Assembly: GCA_017398105.1 (NCBI GenBank)
Contig: JAFQHF010000140.1
Location: 1-64,000 of the forward strand
DNA length: 64,000 bases
DNA from: Oscillospiraceae bacterium
Lineage (GTDB): Bacteria; Bacillota_A; Clostridia; Oscillospirales; Oscillospiraceae
Direction of reading: 5' to 3'
The notes below the pieces were generated by a model that was not told the DNA's origin, did not search any database, and saw only the letters and a list, made by a program, of their open reading frames with translations. Of the stretch, positions 1 through 7,765 are shown piece by piece. The translations under genes were made by a program, and so were the position numbers. Within the stretch, counting starts at the first letter, position 1. Each line of letters opens with the position of its first letter.

Positions 1-497
1 CGCTCCCGAACCGCCGCATCCATGGCCTGATGGAGCATCATGTGGATGGAGCGGATCATGCTGTCCGAGAGGGTATTTCCTTTTTCATAGTGCTCATTTA
101 CCCGCCCGTTTTCCCGGAGCCAGTTGTACAGCTGCTGGATGTCGGCGGTGGTAATGGAGCCGATTTTCTCGTCCCCCAGGTAGGGCTTGATGTAGTGCTT
201 CGTCATAGTTTGGTAGCTGTCCATGGTGCTTTCCCGGATGGTCAGAGCCATGTAGTCATCCAGCCACTTGTCCATCCACTCGCCCAGAGTCATATTGCTT
301 TCTTCCGTCAGCTCCACGTCCCGGTAGGTTTCTATCTGGCTGTGGAGTTTTCTCATAACTTCCTTCTGGGTTCGTGCGAAGACAGAGCGGAAAATGGGAC
401 TGCCGTCCTCCTTGTGTCCTACCACGATCCGCCCCTCCCAGCGGCCATCTGCCCGTTTTCGGACAAGACCGTCACCCGAAGGTCTTCTCTTTGCCAT
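1..497 (-). CDS. Tyrosine-type site-specific integrase, N-terminal part (runs off window)
   Basis: Catalyses integration and excision of the mobile element at its attachment site. About 165 N-terminal residues are visible. They comprise an arm-binding region of the Tn916/AP2-like integrase type (SGDGLVRKRADGRWEGRI near residues 7-25) and then a SAM-like core-binding domain (MTLGEWMDKWLDDY, about residue 75 onward). The catalytic domain with its R-H-R-Y residues lies beyond the left edge. The ATG at 497 follows a GGGAG site eight bases upstream. It points outward from the cargo, with an excisionase and an HTH gene behind it, which is the usual recombination end of an integrative element. It probably acts on the tRNA-Pro site whose 3' half is found at 14,237-14,281 (inference). 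Confidence 0.93.
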   Translation of the reverse strand, partial: MAKRRPSGDGLVRKRADGRWEGRIVVGHKEDGSPIFRSVFARTQKEVMRKLHSQIETYRDVELTEESNMTLGEWMDKWLDDYMALTIRESTMDSYQTMTKHYIKPYLGDEKIGSITTADIQQLYNWLRENGRVNEHYEKGNTLSDSMIRSIHMMLHQAMDAAVRE

Positions 498-1163
498 AGG
501 CTTCACTCCCTTCTGTTAGCTCACAACATTACCACAGAAAGGGTGAAATAGCTATTCATCATACTCACTAATCCTCCTGACTTTTTTCTTGTGAAAGTTA
601 TCCCGAATCCTGTCAAAGCACCGTTACCACATCACCCAAAAACCATTGCGGCTCTAGCAGATGTGCAGTCTGCGGCACCTGTCACAGGCACCAAGCCCTC
701 TAAAGCGGCACCTATCGGTTTTCTTTGAAATAGTTTCAACTATCCCGAAACCACTCTGCAATACCTTCAAAAAGGCGGCGGGCACTGCCCGACGCTGTGA
801 CCCGGAGCGGTGCCTTGGCACCGCTCCTTTCTCCTGCTTGAAGTTCGACCTTTCTTCTACCGCCTTTGAAAAGTCGGTATTCCTCCGATTTCCTTCATAA
901 CGGGTTACTGCGGCAGATCCGCACCTGCCGCAGTTTTAGCTATGTATTTCACCTCCCCATCCGGCTTTCCCCTGCCGCAGCCTTGCTTTATATGCTTTGG
1001 CTGGTTAATATCCCTTACTTCTGCATCCCATCGGACACAGGCCTGTCACGGGCTTTGTAGGGCTGAAATCCGCGGGTATTGTGTGGGGTTTCCGGTTTAT
1101 CCAGCTGGGGCCGTGTTTTTTCCTTACGGAGGACTAAGGCGGAAAACTCATGCGTAACCTGCG
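498..1163. other. Non-coding stretch between integrase and HTH gene
   Basis: No frame here has both a convincing start and a protein-like composition; the open frames on both strands read as shadows. It contains an 11-bp perfect inverted repeat (804-827) and, on the minus strand, several copies of GGTGCCG within 804-720. It may hold an element-end regulatory region or a transfer origin, but nothing proves this. Confidence 0.5.
804..827. repeat. 11-bp perfect inverted repeat with 2-nt spacer
   Basis: GGAGCGGTGCC (804-814), TT, GGCACCGCTCC (817-827). A strong hairpin in either strand. On the plus strand it is followed by TTTCTCC, a weak U-tract, and on the minus strand by no U-tract. It could be a terminator, a recombinase or relaxase recognition hairpin, or a dispersed palindrome. 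Confidence 0.6.
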
Positions 1164-1568
1164 TCAAAACGGGGAACCCTCCCTCTGCTTCCGGGCTTCC
1201 GCAAGGCACTGCTGGTCGAAGGCTTTCATCTGCTGCTCCACATGATACTCCCTGGCGCTGTCCAGAGGGCGGATGGTGTACAGCAGATTGCCGTTTCTCA
1301 CATTTCCATCTTTCGTGGGCACCGATGTCGGCTCCGTGTAGATCAGCTGCTTTTCCACCAGTCCCTCCACATACTTCTTCACCGTGTTGCGGCTCATGCC
1401 CACCGCGTCCCCGATGGTGCGGTAGCTGGGGTAGCATTGGTAAGTCTCCCGGTTCTCCCGGAACATCAGATAGGCGTACACCACGATCTCCCCGGCGCAG
1501 AGTCCCAGATTGAAAATGTCGTTGGGCAGAGGAAAAAAGTTCCGGGCTCCATCCCGCTTGCGGCTCAC
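1164..1568 (-). CDS. Helix-turn-helix element protein (HTH_36-like)
   Basis: A 134-residue DNA-binding protein typical of conjugative or integrative elements. The core FFPLPNDIFNLGLCAGEIVV then PSYRTIGDAVGMSRNTVKKY is a winged-helix/HTH_36 pattern like those of replication-initiation and element-control proteins. The GTG at 1568 overlaps the stop of the upstream excisionase gene (GTGA), which argues for translational coupling. A start at 1592 would add eight residues inside the excisionase gene. It is read toward the integrase, so it is probably co-transcribed with excisionase and integrase. The exact role (replication or control of excision) is not visible. Confidence 0.75.
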   Translation of the reverse strand: MSRKRDGARNFFPLPNDIFNLGLCAGEIVVYAYLMFRENRETYQCYPSYRTIGDAVGMSRNTVKKYVEGLVEKQLIYTEPTSVPTKDGNVRNGNLLYTIRPLDSAREYHVEQQMKAFDQQCLAEARKQREGSPF

Positions 1569-1768
1569 GGCTCCACCTGCCCTTCTACCCACGCCCGGAA
1601 GTCCTCTCTGGGAACCACCCAGCGGTTTCCGATCCGCATGGAGGGGAATCCGTCCTGGTGCATCAGCTCATAGGCACTGGACTGGGACACTCCCAGGATC
1701 CGTGAGACCATTCTGGCATTTAGGAACAGGGGCAGCTCGTCGTAACTCTTGTATGTTGATTCTCGCAT
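1565..1768 (-). CDS. Excisionase-family DNA-binding protein
   Basis: A 67-residue MerR-like winged-helix protein of the excisionase/AlpA type, a directionality factor that bends attachment-site DNA with the integrase. The pattern LFLNARMVSRILGVSQSSAY followed by DGFPSMRIGNRWVVPREDF is the standard 'choose helix, then I-G-x-R-W-x-V-P' signature. I chose the ATG at 1768 because AAGGAG stands six bases upstream. The open frame runs further to 1939, but that extension has no ribosome site. It lies between the integrase side and the cargo, immediately upstream of and overlapping the HTH gene. Confidence 0.85.
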   Translation of the reverse strand: MRESTYKSYDELPLFLNARMVSRILGVSQSSAYELMHQDGFPSMRIGNRWVVPREDFRAWVEGQVEP

Positions 1769-1979
1769 TTGGCTCTCCTTCGTAAGTACTGGGAAATAAT
1801 TTCCTGATACCATTGTAATTTCCACAGCTCCAGAAGAAGGTCGCATTTTACAATTCATAAAATGTTTACCTGCTGCCAGGAATTTTTCTTTGTTTATGGC
1901 AAACCAGATTTTGAAAACAGGACTTGCTTTTTCCGGCAACCAGAGTTAACATCACACAAACTTTTTAGGAGGTGTCCTG

Positions 1980-2282
1980 TTGATAACTTACTTTGAGCTG
2001 CTGAAAGCCCACCTGGAAAACCACCCGCCGAACTTCGGTGACGGGGATTCCGTACTCTCCATGCTCTACGAGTGCTATACAGAATCCAACCGTTTGGATG
2101 ACAGCACTATCAAAAACAGCTTTGATGAACTCTACCGCCAGATGCACGGCCAGAGCCTGCGGGAGATGGATAAGGTTATCTATACCGTCTGTACTCTTTG
2201 CAGGGAACACGAACGGGTTGGATTTGTTCATGGGGTACAGATTGGCATGCTGCTGAAAACAGAACTGGAGCAGCAGCTATGA
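1980..2282 (+). CDS. DUF6809-like small conserved protein
   Basis: A 100-residue soluble, acidic, probably all-helical protein (TYFELLKAHLENHPPNFGDG then DELYRQMHGQSLREMDKVIY). It resembles the DUF6809 family common in gut Clostridia, which to my knowledge has no known function. The start is a TTG at 1980, supported by AGGAGG at 1967-1972, seven bases upstream. The gene is read divergently from the excisionase and is coupled to the next small gene by an ATGA overlap at 2279-2282. It probably belongs to island cargo; the family name is from memory. Confidence 0.7.
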   Translation: MITYFELLKAHLENHPPNFGDGDSVLSMLYECYTESNRLDDSTIKNSFDELYRQMHGQSLREMDKVIYTVCTLCREHERVGFVHGVQIGMLLKTELEQQL

Positions 2283-2428
2283 TTATTCGTAACGTGATTC
2301 GCTGTAATATCTGCAGTAACGAGATCGAATCCAAGTACCGCCACGACTGCCTCCGATGCTGCTTCAAGGAGGAAGGGTGCTATATGGACATCTCGGTTAC
2401 TGACCACAGTAGAAAAGAGAAAGAATAA
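2279..2428 (+). CDS. DUF7695-like zinc-ribbon-type small protein
   Basis: A 49-residue protein with the pattern IIRNVIRCNICSNEIESKY followed by RHDCLRC, which I recall from the DUF7695 family (small single zinc-ribbon proteins, about 50-60 residues). C-x2-C at residues 9 and 12 with later Cys residues could bind zinc. The usual tail of the family (DGG..YLRR) is absent, so this copy is divergent or shortened. It starts by ATGA overlap with the preceding gene, so the two are co-translated. The function is unknown. A strong hairpin terminator follows at 2447-2479. Confidence 0.6.
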   Translation: MIIRNVIRCNICSNEIESKYRHDCLRCCFKEEGCYMDISVTDHSRKEKE

Positions 2429-2446
2429 TGTGAGCATCGACAGAGA

Positions 2447-2479
2447 AAGCACAGTGCGGAATTTCACCGCACTGTGCTT
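2447..2479 (+). terminator. Intrinsic terminator after the two small genes
   Basis: A 13-bp perfect stem, AAGCACAGTGCGG (2447-2459) and CCGCACTGTGCTT (2467-2479), with a 7-nt loop, followed by CTCTTTC. It ends the 1980-2428 transcript and separates it from the SGNH gene. Confidence 0.75.
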
Positions 2480-2500
2480 CTCTTTCATAACTATAGTCTT

Positions 2501-2527
2501 TTGTTCTTTCTGTGCCTGTGCTATAAT
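2501..2527 (+). promoter_or_regulatory. Probable sigma-A promoter of the SGNH gene
   Basis: A perfect -10 TATAAT at 2522-2527. The best -35 is TTGTTC at 2501-2506 with a short 15-nt spacer, so the -35 assignment is weak. The -10 lies 23 bases before the GTG start at 2551. Confidence 0.5.
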
Positions 2528-2550
2528 GAATTCATCGGAGGGTGATTACA

Positions 2551-3147
2551 GTGCGGATTTTGTGTTTCGGAGATTCCAATACCTACGGTTACGATCCGAG
2601 AGGATTCTTCGGTGACCGTTATGGTGCAGAAGATCGTTGGGTCGATCTGCTGGCAAAGCAGACTGGTCACGATTGTATCAATGCCGGTGCCAACGGCAGA
2701 GAGATCCCACGCAATCCCTATGCACTCCGATTACTCACAGAACATACGCCTGTGGATATTTTCCTTGTGATGCTTGGTACCAACGCTCTGCTCCAAGGTG
2801 CATCCGCAAAGGAAGCCGCCACTCGGATGGAAACCTTTCTGAATCCGCTGCTCCCACATTCCAAGCAGATCCTGCTGGTAGCACCGCCATCCATGAAGCG
2901 CGGTGCCTGGGTTCCCACGGACAAACTGGTGAACGAATCCATCTGCCTTGGGTAGGAATACAATCTACTGGCAGAGAAGCTGAACATCCCCTTTGTCGAT
3001 ACCCGCCACTGGAATATTGAACTTACCTTCGACGGTGTCCACTTTACCGAAGAAGGACACCATGCCTTTGCCGATCATTTAATCACCCCCACAAGACAGA
3101 ACGGCCGGCTGAGTAGTGATTCCGGAGATGACAACTCATTGCTATGA
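2551..3147 (+). pseudogene. SGNH/GDSL hydrolase broken by an in-frame amber codon
   Basis: Encodes an SGNH-family esterase/arylesterase: FGDSNTYGYDPRG at the N-terminus (nucleophile Ser9) and the block III motif LGTNAL. A TAG at 2953-2955 stops the frame after about 134 residues. The same frame then continues without interruption through EYNLLAEKLNIPF to DGVHFTEEGHHAFA, which carries the catalytic Asp and His, and ends at TGA 3145-3147. One CAG-to-TAG change explains it, and a product ended at the TAG lacks the catalytic dyad. The GTG at 2551 is preferred over that at 2542 because the GGAGG site (about 2537-2541) is correctly spaced only for it. Confidence 0.85.
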
Positions 3148-3200
3148 AAAATGGCAGTGTGCCTGTACGTGTTGATTGCGATGCAAACTTTACTTCATTT

Positions 3201-3229
3201 TTGATAAAACGATCCTATCGTGATAAAAT
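3201..3229 (+). promoter_or_regulatory. Sigma-A promoter of the AbiH-fusion gene
   Basis: TTGATA (3201-3206), 17-nt spacer, TAAAAT (3224-3229), about 28 bases upstream of the ATG at 3258. Consensus-like, so the gene has its own promoter. Confidence 0.7.
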
Positions 3230-3257
3230 TTAAGAGAGAACGTAATGGAGAATTATT

Positions 3258-4997
3258 ATGACCGGTTCGAACAAAGAAAAACAAAATATAGTGAATACCG
3301 CTCAGGAGCTTGCCTGTATTCGCTGCGGAGAGCATTTTGTTTTCAGTAGAGCAAAACAGGAACATTTCGAGCAAATGGGTTGGTTCATACCCAAACGTTG
3401 CCCGTCCTGCCGCAAAGAAGTACGGGCACAGCGAGAAGAGGCGGCTGAACAGATTGAGAATGAAGCATGGCGGCGAAAGAAAGCCGAGGATCTGAAAAGT
3501 TTTGATGCCTTACTGCAGCGTTGGCCTGTCATCCCCATAGATGAGATCCGACCGAAAGACGATCATATTCTCTATATCATCGGTAATGGATTTGATTTAA
3601 TGCATGGTGTTAGGTCGAGCTACTACGCTTTTCGGGATTCCCTGGGGAAGCGAAATTCGCTCAGAGAAATATTGGAAACCTATCTAACTCCTGATGATAT
3701 CTGGGCTGATTTTGAAAATGCGCTCGCGCATTTTCATATTTCATCTATGGGCAGTCAATTTGTGGTAGACAATTGGCTCAATTGGATGGATGCCTATGCG
3801 GAAGATGCTGGAGCAGCGGAATTCTATATGGCCGTTGAAGCAGCAGCCACCCCGATCCAGATCGTCGCACAGGAGCTGCCCCGTCGCTTTCGTATGTGGT
3901 TGGAGTCTCTTACCGTCGGAACCGAAGATCGACCGTTAAAGGAGTTATTCAGAAAAGGAAAGGTGCTCTGCTTCAACTATACAGAATTTGTTGAAACGCT
4001 CTACGGAATCCCAGAACAGAATGTTTGCTATATTCACGGTTGCCGGAGAAAAAAGCAGCATTATCCGAATGACAGGCTGATACTTGGGCATATGCCCGGT
4101 GCCAGTGATGATGCCTTTAATTTCAACGACGATTCCCGTTCGAGAATAAAGGACCCCTATAAGCAGGCAATAAGCCGAATCGCACAGGATCAGGTGTTGC
4201 AGTTGATTGCAGACTACGATGAAGACCTGACCAAAAACTGCCGTGAGATTATAGCAGCCCATGCATCGTTTTTCTCAGCGCTGAATGAAATTGAAAATAT
4301 TGTTGTGATCGGGCATTCTTTTTCGCAAGTAGATTGGGACTATTTTACTGAAGTTGCCGTCAACCTTTCCAACAGCAAATACACACACTGGTATTTCGGT
4401 TGCCATAGTCTGCAAGATCTGAAAAAACTGGAGCAGATGCTCAAAATACTGAACATAGAGAGTTCAAACCTTTCTGTATTCCGAACAGACAAAATCTATG
4501 TGACACCTATCGCAGATGAAAAATCAAAAAGCCCGACCAGAAATCTTCCTAAAGAGAAGATTCGGTGCATTTCTCCTGACAGCAAATGGGCAGTAAAGAC
4601 TGCGGCAAATAGGTTATCCATTGTCGATCAGGCGAAGCAAACGGCAGATTATGAGGTTCAATTCTCCGCCGATATCTCTCATGCGTTTTTCTTCCATTCA
4701 GGAGATTATCTGGCCATAATTATCCGGGGTGCTGATCCGGGCATTTTCCTTTTTCGATTAGAACATGGTCACTGGCGTTTTGTCAATGAACTGGAGAGCT
4801 TCCAAAATCAAAGTCTGCTAAATTCACGGCTGCGGCGTGTTTTTGTGACAGATCAATATCTTAGCTTTGTCTACAACAACCGTGTACGTAAGTATTCCCT
4901 TTTGGATGGAACGTTGATCACCAATCAGGCAAAGCGTAATGCTGAAAGCCATTCTTATCAGGGTGAAAATATCAGTACCTATTTTCTGCTGCGTTAG
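3258..4997 (+). CDS. AbiH-family abortive-infection protein with N-terminal zinc ribbon and C-terminal beta-rich domain
   Basis: 579 residues in three parts. Residues 18-60 form a treble-clef or zinc-ribbon-like segment with C20-x2-C23 and C48-x2-C51, followed by a charged helix. Residues about 103-410 are an AbiH domain: YIIGNGFDLMHG (106-117), KVLCFNYTEFVETLYG (235-250), ILGHMPG (275-281) and VVIGHSFSQVDWDYF (349-363). AbiH proteins are single-gene abortive-infection factors against phage. Residues about 430-579 are predicted beta-strand-rich with an SPDSKWAVK start reminiscent of a WD40-type blade; this assignment is tentative. The usual AbiH is shorter and lacks both ends. It has its own promoter and a GGAG site seven bases before the ATG. 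It stands alone, convergent with the GyrI-like gene. Confidence 0.85.
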   Translation: MTGSNKEKQNIVNTAQELACIRCGEHFVFSRAKQEHFEQMGWFIPKRCPSCRKEVRAQREEAAEQIENEAWRRKKAEDLKSFDALLQRWPVIPIDEIRPKDDHILYIIGNGFDLMHGVRSSYYAFRDSLGKRNSLREILETYLTPDDIWADFENALAHFHISSMGSQFVVDNWLNWMDAYAEDAGAAEFYMAVEAAATPIQIVAQELPRRFRMWLESLTVGTEDRPLKELFRKGKVLCFNYTEFVETLYGIPEQNVCYIHGCRRKKQHYPNDRLILGHMPGASDDAFNFNDDSRSRIKDPYKQAISRIAQDQVLQLIADYDEDLTKNCREIIAAHASFFSALNEIENIVVIGHSFSQVDWDYFTEVAVNLSNSKYTHWYFGCHSLQDLKKLEQMLKILNIESSNLSVFRTDKIYVTPIADEKSKSPTRNLPKEKIRCISPDSKWAVKTAANRLSIVDQAKQTADYEVQFSADISHAFFFHSGDYLAIIIRGADPGIFLFRLEHGHWRFVNELESFQNQSLLNSRLRRVFVTDQYLSFVYNNRVRKYSLLDGTLITNQAKRNAESHSYQGENISTYFLLR

Positions 4998-5017
4998 TAA
5001 GCATTGCAAAATATAAT

Positions 5018-5051
5018 AAGGCAGACCGTTGAAATTTCGGCGGTCTGCCTT
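5018..5051. terminator. Bidirectional terminator between convergent genes
   Basis: AAGGCAGACCG (5018-5028) pairs with CGGTCTGCCTT (5041-5051). It lies between the stop of the AbiH gene and the stop of the GyrI-like gene, and T-rich sequence follows on the plus side. Confidence 0.7.
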
Positions 5052-5054
5052 CAT

Positions 5055-5687
5055 TTATTGCTTTCTAATCGGATGTCTGATCACCGTTTTCCACTTTTCC
5101 GGGGCAACCTTTCTGGCATCAGTGAGGTATACCTCATGGTGCAGCCGGGTGTCCGAAAAGTCATTTTTGTAACCATTCGCTTCCAGGTATGCATCCATGA
5201 TGGCAACCGTTGCAGGCTCGTCGTCAAATGAACCCAGATGCATGATTTGGACACATTCGCCCTCATCTATGGTCAGGAATTCTGCCATGGAGCAATCAAG
5301 CTTTTTCTTCCGGGTAGCTTTCGCCACAGCCCAGTCAAAATCTGCCATGGTCACAAAATCCGGCAGGCGGATGACACTGATCCAGTTGAATGTGGACTTA
5401 TCCGTGTAATCGACACCATTCATACCATCCTGCCACCAGAAGCCCTCCAGCGGCGGTACCACAAAATCGTAGTAGCCCTCAATGCGGTGGTCACCCATCT
5501 TGCTCATCTTGATGGTGTAGGCCACAGCGTACAGCACACCAATCGCCGCCTTGTACGCACCGCCTTCCTCGTTGGGATCACCCTTGCCACGGACGGCAAT
5601 ATAATTCATGGGTGGCACTGTCACGATTTGGGGCTTGTTCTTGGGCAGATAGAATTTTTTGTACTCTTTCTTGAAATCAAAGGCCAT
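5055..5687 (-). CDS. GyrI-like small-molecule-binding domain protein
   Basis: 210 residues of the stand-alone GyrI-like/SOUL-type family (PF06445). The start MAFDFKKEYKKFYLPKNKP, then VPPMNYIAVRGKGDPN, and the later DEPATVAIMDAYLEANGY and DTRLHHEVYLTDARK are typical. Proteins of this sort bind or hydrolyse small hydrophobic or cyclopropanoid molecules, and some are encoded next to regulators; no HTH is present here. The start is the ATG at 5687 with AAGGAAG upstream. It is convergent with the AbiH gene and lies downstream of the nuclease/helicase operon, 78 bases after the last gene of that cluster. The substrate is unknown. Confidence 0.85.
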   Translation of the reverse strand: MAFDFKKEYKKFYLPKNKPQIVTVPPMNYIAVRGKGDPNEEGGAYKAAIGVLYAVAYTIKMSKMGDHRIEGYYDFVVPPLEGFWWQDGMNGVDYTDKSTFNWISVIRLPDFVTMADFDWAVAKATRKKKLDCSMAEFLTIDEGECVQIMHLGSFDDEPATVAIMDAYLEANGYKNDFSDTRLHHEVYLTDARKVAPEKWKTVIRHPIRKQ

Positions 5688-5765
5688 ATTTCTACTTCCT
5701 TATCTGAAATGAGATATAGCAGGCATGCGCAGCGGTAATCTTAGTCTTCCTCACGACCTTTCTCC

Positions 5766-6275
5766 TTACCAGCCCGAGCATTCATTGCAAATCCCTTTGT
5801 TTTCACTACCTCTGCCGCCATATGATTTCATCTCATCTTCTCGTTTGATCTGACCACAGCATTTGCAAACAACCCAGCGTTTCCCGAAGCAATCATAGAA
5901 TGGTTCTTCACTTTCAAAATCATGTCTCCCCGCATCACCATACCCGATTTCTCGCTCTGCGCCTTGTCTATTTTCGATTCCTCTAAGTATCGGATCTCCA
6001 GCTGAATGATCTTGGACATCAAATTCTCCACCCCAAGTATAGTTATAGTCCCCAGAAGACACCTCCGACGGATATAGCGTGGCTTCTATCTCATCATCAA
6101 CAAGAGGACTGTAGCAGTCACATCTCCTTATTGCGTTTTCTAAAAGCCTTGCCTCTTTTTCATTTGGAGGAATCAATGAGTGTGTCCTGGTTACAATACC
6201 TGCTCGATAATCAACTTTCTCCAAGAAGCCAATATAGATTAGGTATTCGATATATTTTTCAATTACATCGTACAA
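5766..6275 (-). CDS. Hypothetical protein with C-terminal zinc ribbon; possible frameshifted tail of the CoiA-like protein
   Basis: 169 residues from a TTG at 6275. The C-terminus CKCCGQIKREDEMKSYGG ... CNECS has two C-x2-C pairs and is a clear zinc-ribbon. No ribosome site precedes the TTG. The same frame stays open upstream to about 6340, across the end of the CoiA-like gene, giving WRNVNLGNGWRKLTLLYDV. This suggests it was once the C-terminal part of the 463-residue upstream protein, separated by a single-base change, rather than an independent gene. If it is independent, nothing in it gives a function beyond zinc binding. Confidence 0.55.
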   Translation of the reverse strand: MYDVIEKYIEYLIYIGFLEKVDYRAGIVTRTHSLIPPNEKEARLLENAIRRCDCYSPLVDDEIEATLYPSEVSSGDYNYTWGGEFDVQDHSAGDPILRGIENRQGAEREIGYGDAGRHDFESEEPFYDCFGKRWVVCKCCGQIKREDEMKSYGGRGSENKGICNECSGW

Positions 6276-6307
6276 CAGCGTTAACTTACGCCATCCATTT
6301 CCAAGAT

Positions 6308-7699
6308 TTACATTTCTCCATAGGCTAACTTCCAGTTAATCGGTACGAATGGCATATACTTTTTGACACACCCGTGTATTTTGTCATTACTGTACCTTGT
6401 ATATCCATCGTTACCTGCTGCGCGATTGTAGATGAATTTATCAAAAATTGCAGATTGCCAAACTCTGCGGTCACACGCAAAGACCATTTCTCCTGTAATT
6501 GGAATATCTACGAAAAATGGTAGCTGATTCAAAATTTCCTTACGAAAACTCAAGTTACTTAACACCGCATCAAAAGCCTTCTCGGATCGTAACTCCAGGA
6601 GAGCCTTTTTATAGTTTTCCGGACGCATAAGTTCCTCAACTACAGTCGTTGCTTCAGTGCGTTTCTGTTTCGATTGCTCTGCCTTCCGTTTTCTCTCCGC
6701 CAGCTTCTTTTCTTCGGCTTCGACCAAAGCATCATATCTTCTTTGATACTCAGATGCCGCCCAAACCAGTGCTTCTTTACGCAGAGGATTATATACCCAT
6801 GTTTTGCCACTGGTTTGATTTACCAATACATCCCTTATTACCTCACGAGAAAGCGATTGCCCATGAAGTGAGCTCAAGTCCACCTCAACCATAGGTAACC
6901 CAACAGATTCAATTTTCTTCTGTTTTTCCTCGTCTACGAAGTGAGTGACCGCAATTTCTATAAGGCAGATCTTACCTCTTACACTTACAATGATATCAGG
7001 AACAAAATCAGATATTTTTCGCTCCAGAGTAACCGATTCGCATTTTGCTCTGTATGGTTCCCTATATTGCAGTTCCGGCATTTGATAATAGTCGTAAGGT
7101 TGATAGTCAGGCGTCCATTTTACATCTTTGCGTGAGACAGAATATCCCGGAAACAGAAAACTCTTTTCTTCTTCGATGATTTCTTTTGCAAGCATGTGTA
7201 AGGCCGTTTGCTGAGCGACGACGAGATTGCACGATTCGTTATAATGCGCAAAGTGGTGCTTTTTCTTTACACCTTTACGCGCAACCAATCTTCCTCCGCA
7301 ACCCGGGCATACACAGTCACATTGCAAACCTTTGCTTTCCACCGGGAGATCCATTATGTTAATAATTCTCCCGTTCTTGACGCCATACTCGAGCTGAATA
7401 TCAAATTCTACACGCAGACTATTGAGGTAATTGCGCAGCGGCTCATTTTTCTTGTCTATCAGCTCAATCGCCTTTGCAATGGAAATATACTCGCCATGTA
7501 CACAATGCTGCTTTTCAACAACCGTCAGCACAACGACGTCTGATTTTGCAACCATCTGGGTCTTAACCACTGACATATTATACCGATCAGATACCCATTT
7601 CTTAAGTGCATCTCCGTCAGCACCATCATATGGCAGCAGTATTCCTTCCGCATATGTACGAAGCACCTTTTTCTTTGAGACAATAAGTAGCTGTTTCAT
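6308..7699 (-). CDS. CoiA-like protein: zinc finger plus PD-(D/E)xK nuclease fold
   Basis: 463 residues. The middle carries the CoiA family hallmark: C131-x2-C134 (VCPGCGGRLVARKG) followed by HHFAH (148-152), a zinc-finger-like element. Next comes a restriction-endonuclease-type core with PDIIVSVRGK (Asp235) and LIEIAVTHFVDEEK (Glu248). A long charged helix follows (about 320-370). CoiA itself helps process incoming DNA in competence, but CoiA-like nuclease proteins also occur as accessory genes of unclear function. Here no competence genes are near. It is the third gene of a minus-strand set with two helicase genes, 66 bases after the Schlafen-type helicase gene, which suggests a defence or DNA-processing role (inference). 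Confidence 0.8.
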   Translation of the reverse strand: MKQLLIVSKKKVLRTYAEGILLPYDGADGDALKKWVSDRYNMSVVKTQMVAKSDVVVLTVVEKQHCVHGEYISIAKAIELIDKKNEPLRNYLNSLRVEFDIQLEYGVKNGRIINIMDLPVESKGLQCDCVCPGCGGRLVARKGVKKKHHFAHYNESCNLVVAQQTALHMLAKEIIEEEKSFLFPGYSVSRKDVKWTPDYQPYDYYQMPELQYREPYRAKCESVTLERKISDFVPDIIVSVRGKICLIEIAVTHFVDEEKQKKIESVGLPMVEVDLSSLHGQSLSREVIRDVLVNQTSGKTWVYNPLRKEALVWAASEYQRRYDALVEAEEKKLAERKRKAEQSKQKRTEATTVVEELMRPENYKKALLELRSEKAFDAVLSNLSFRKEILNQLPFFVDIPITGEMVFACDRRVWQSAIFDKFIYNRAAGNDGYTRYSNDKIHGCVKKYMPFVPINWKLAYGEM

Positions 7700-7765
7700 T
7701 TCATGCTTCCCCGCTTATATTCTCTTCTATCACAAATCGCAAGCACAACTACGAACTATTGAATT

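Noticed and set aside
661..1157. Small plus-strand open frames in the integrase-HTH gap
   Set aside because: No ribosome sites and random-looking composition with many Pro/Ser/Arg; the region looks regulatory.
2953..2955. Amber codon read through as an amino acid in the SGNH gene
   Set aside because: No other gene here uses in-frame TAG as sense; simple loss of function or a sequencing error is the better explanation.
6308..7699. Competence gene coiA
   Set aside because: Only the family features are shared; no competence genes are near and the operon context points to accessory DNA processing, so the symbol was not assigned.
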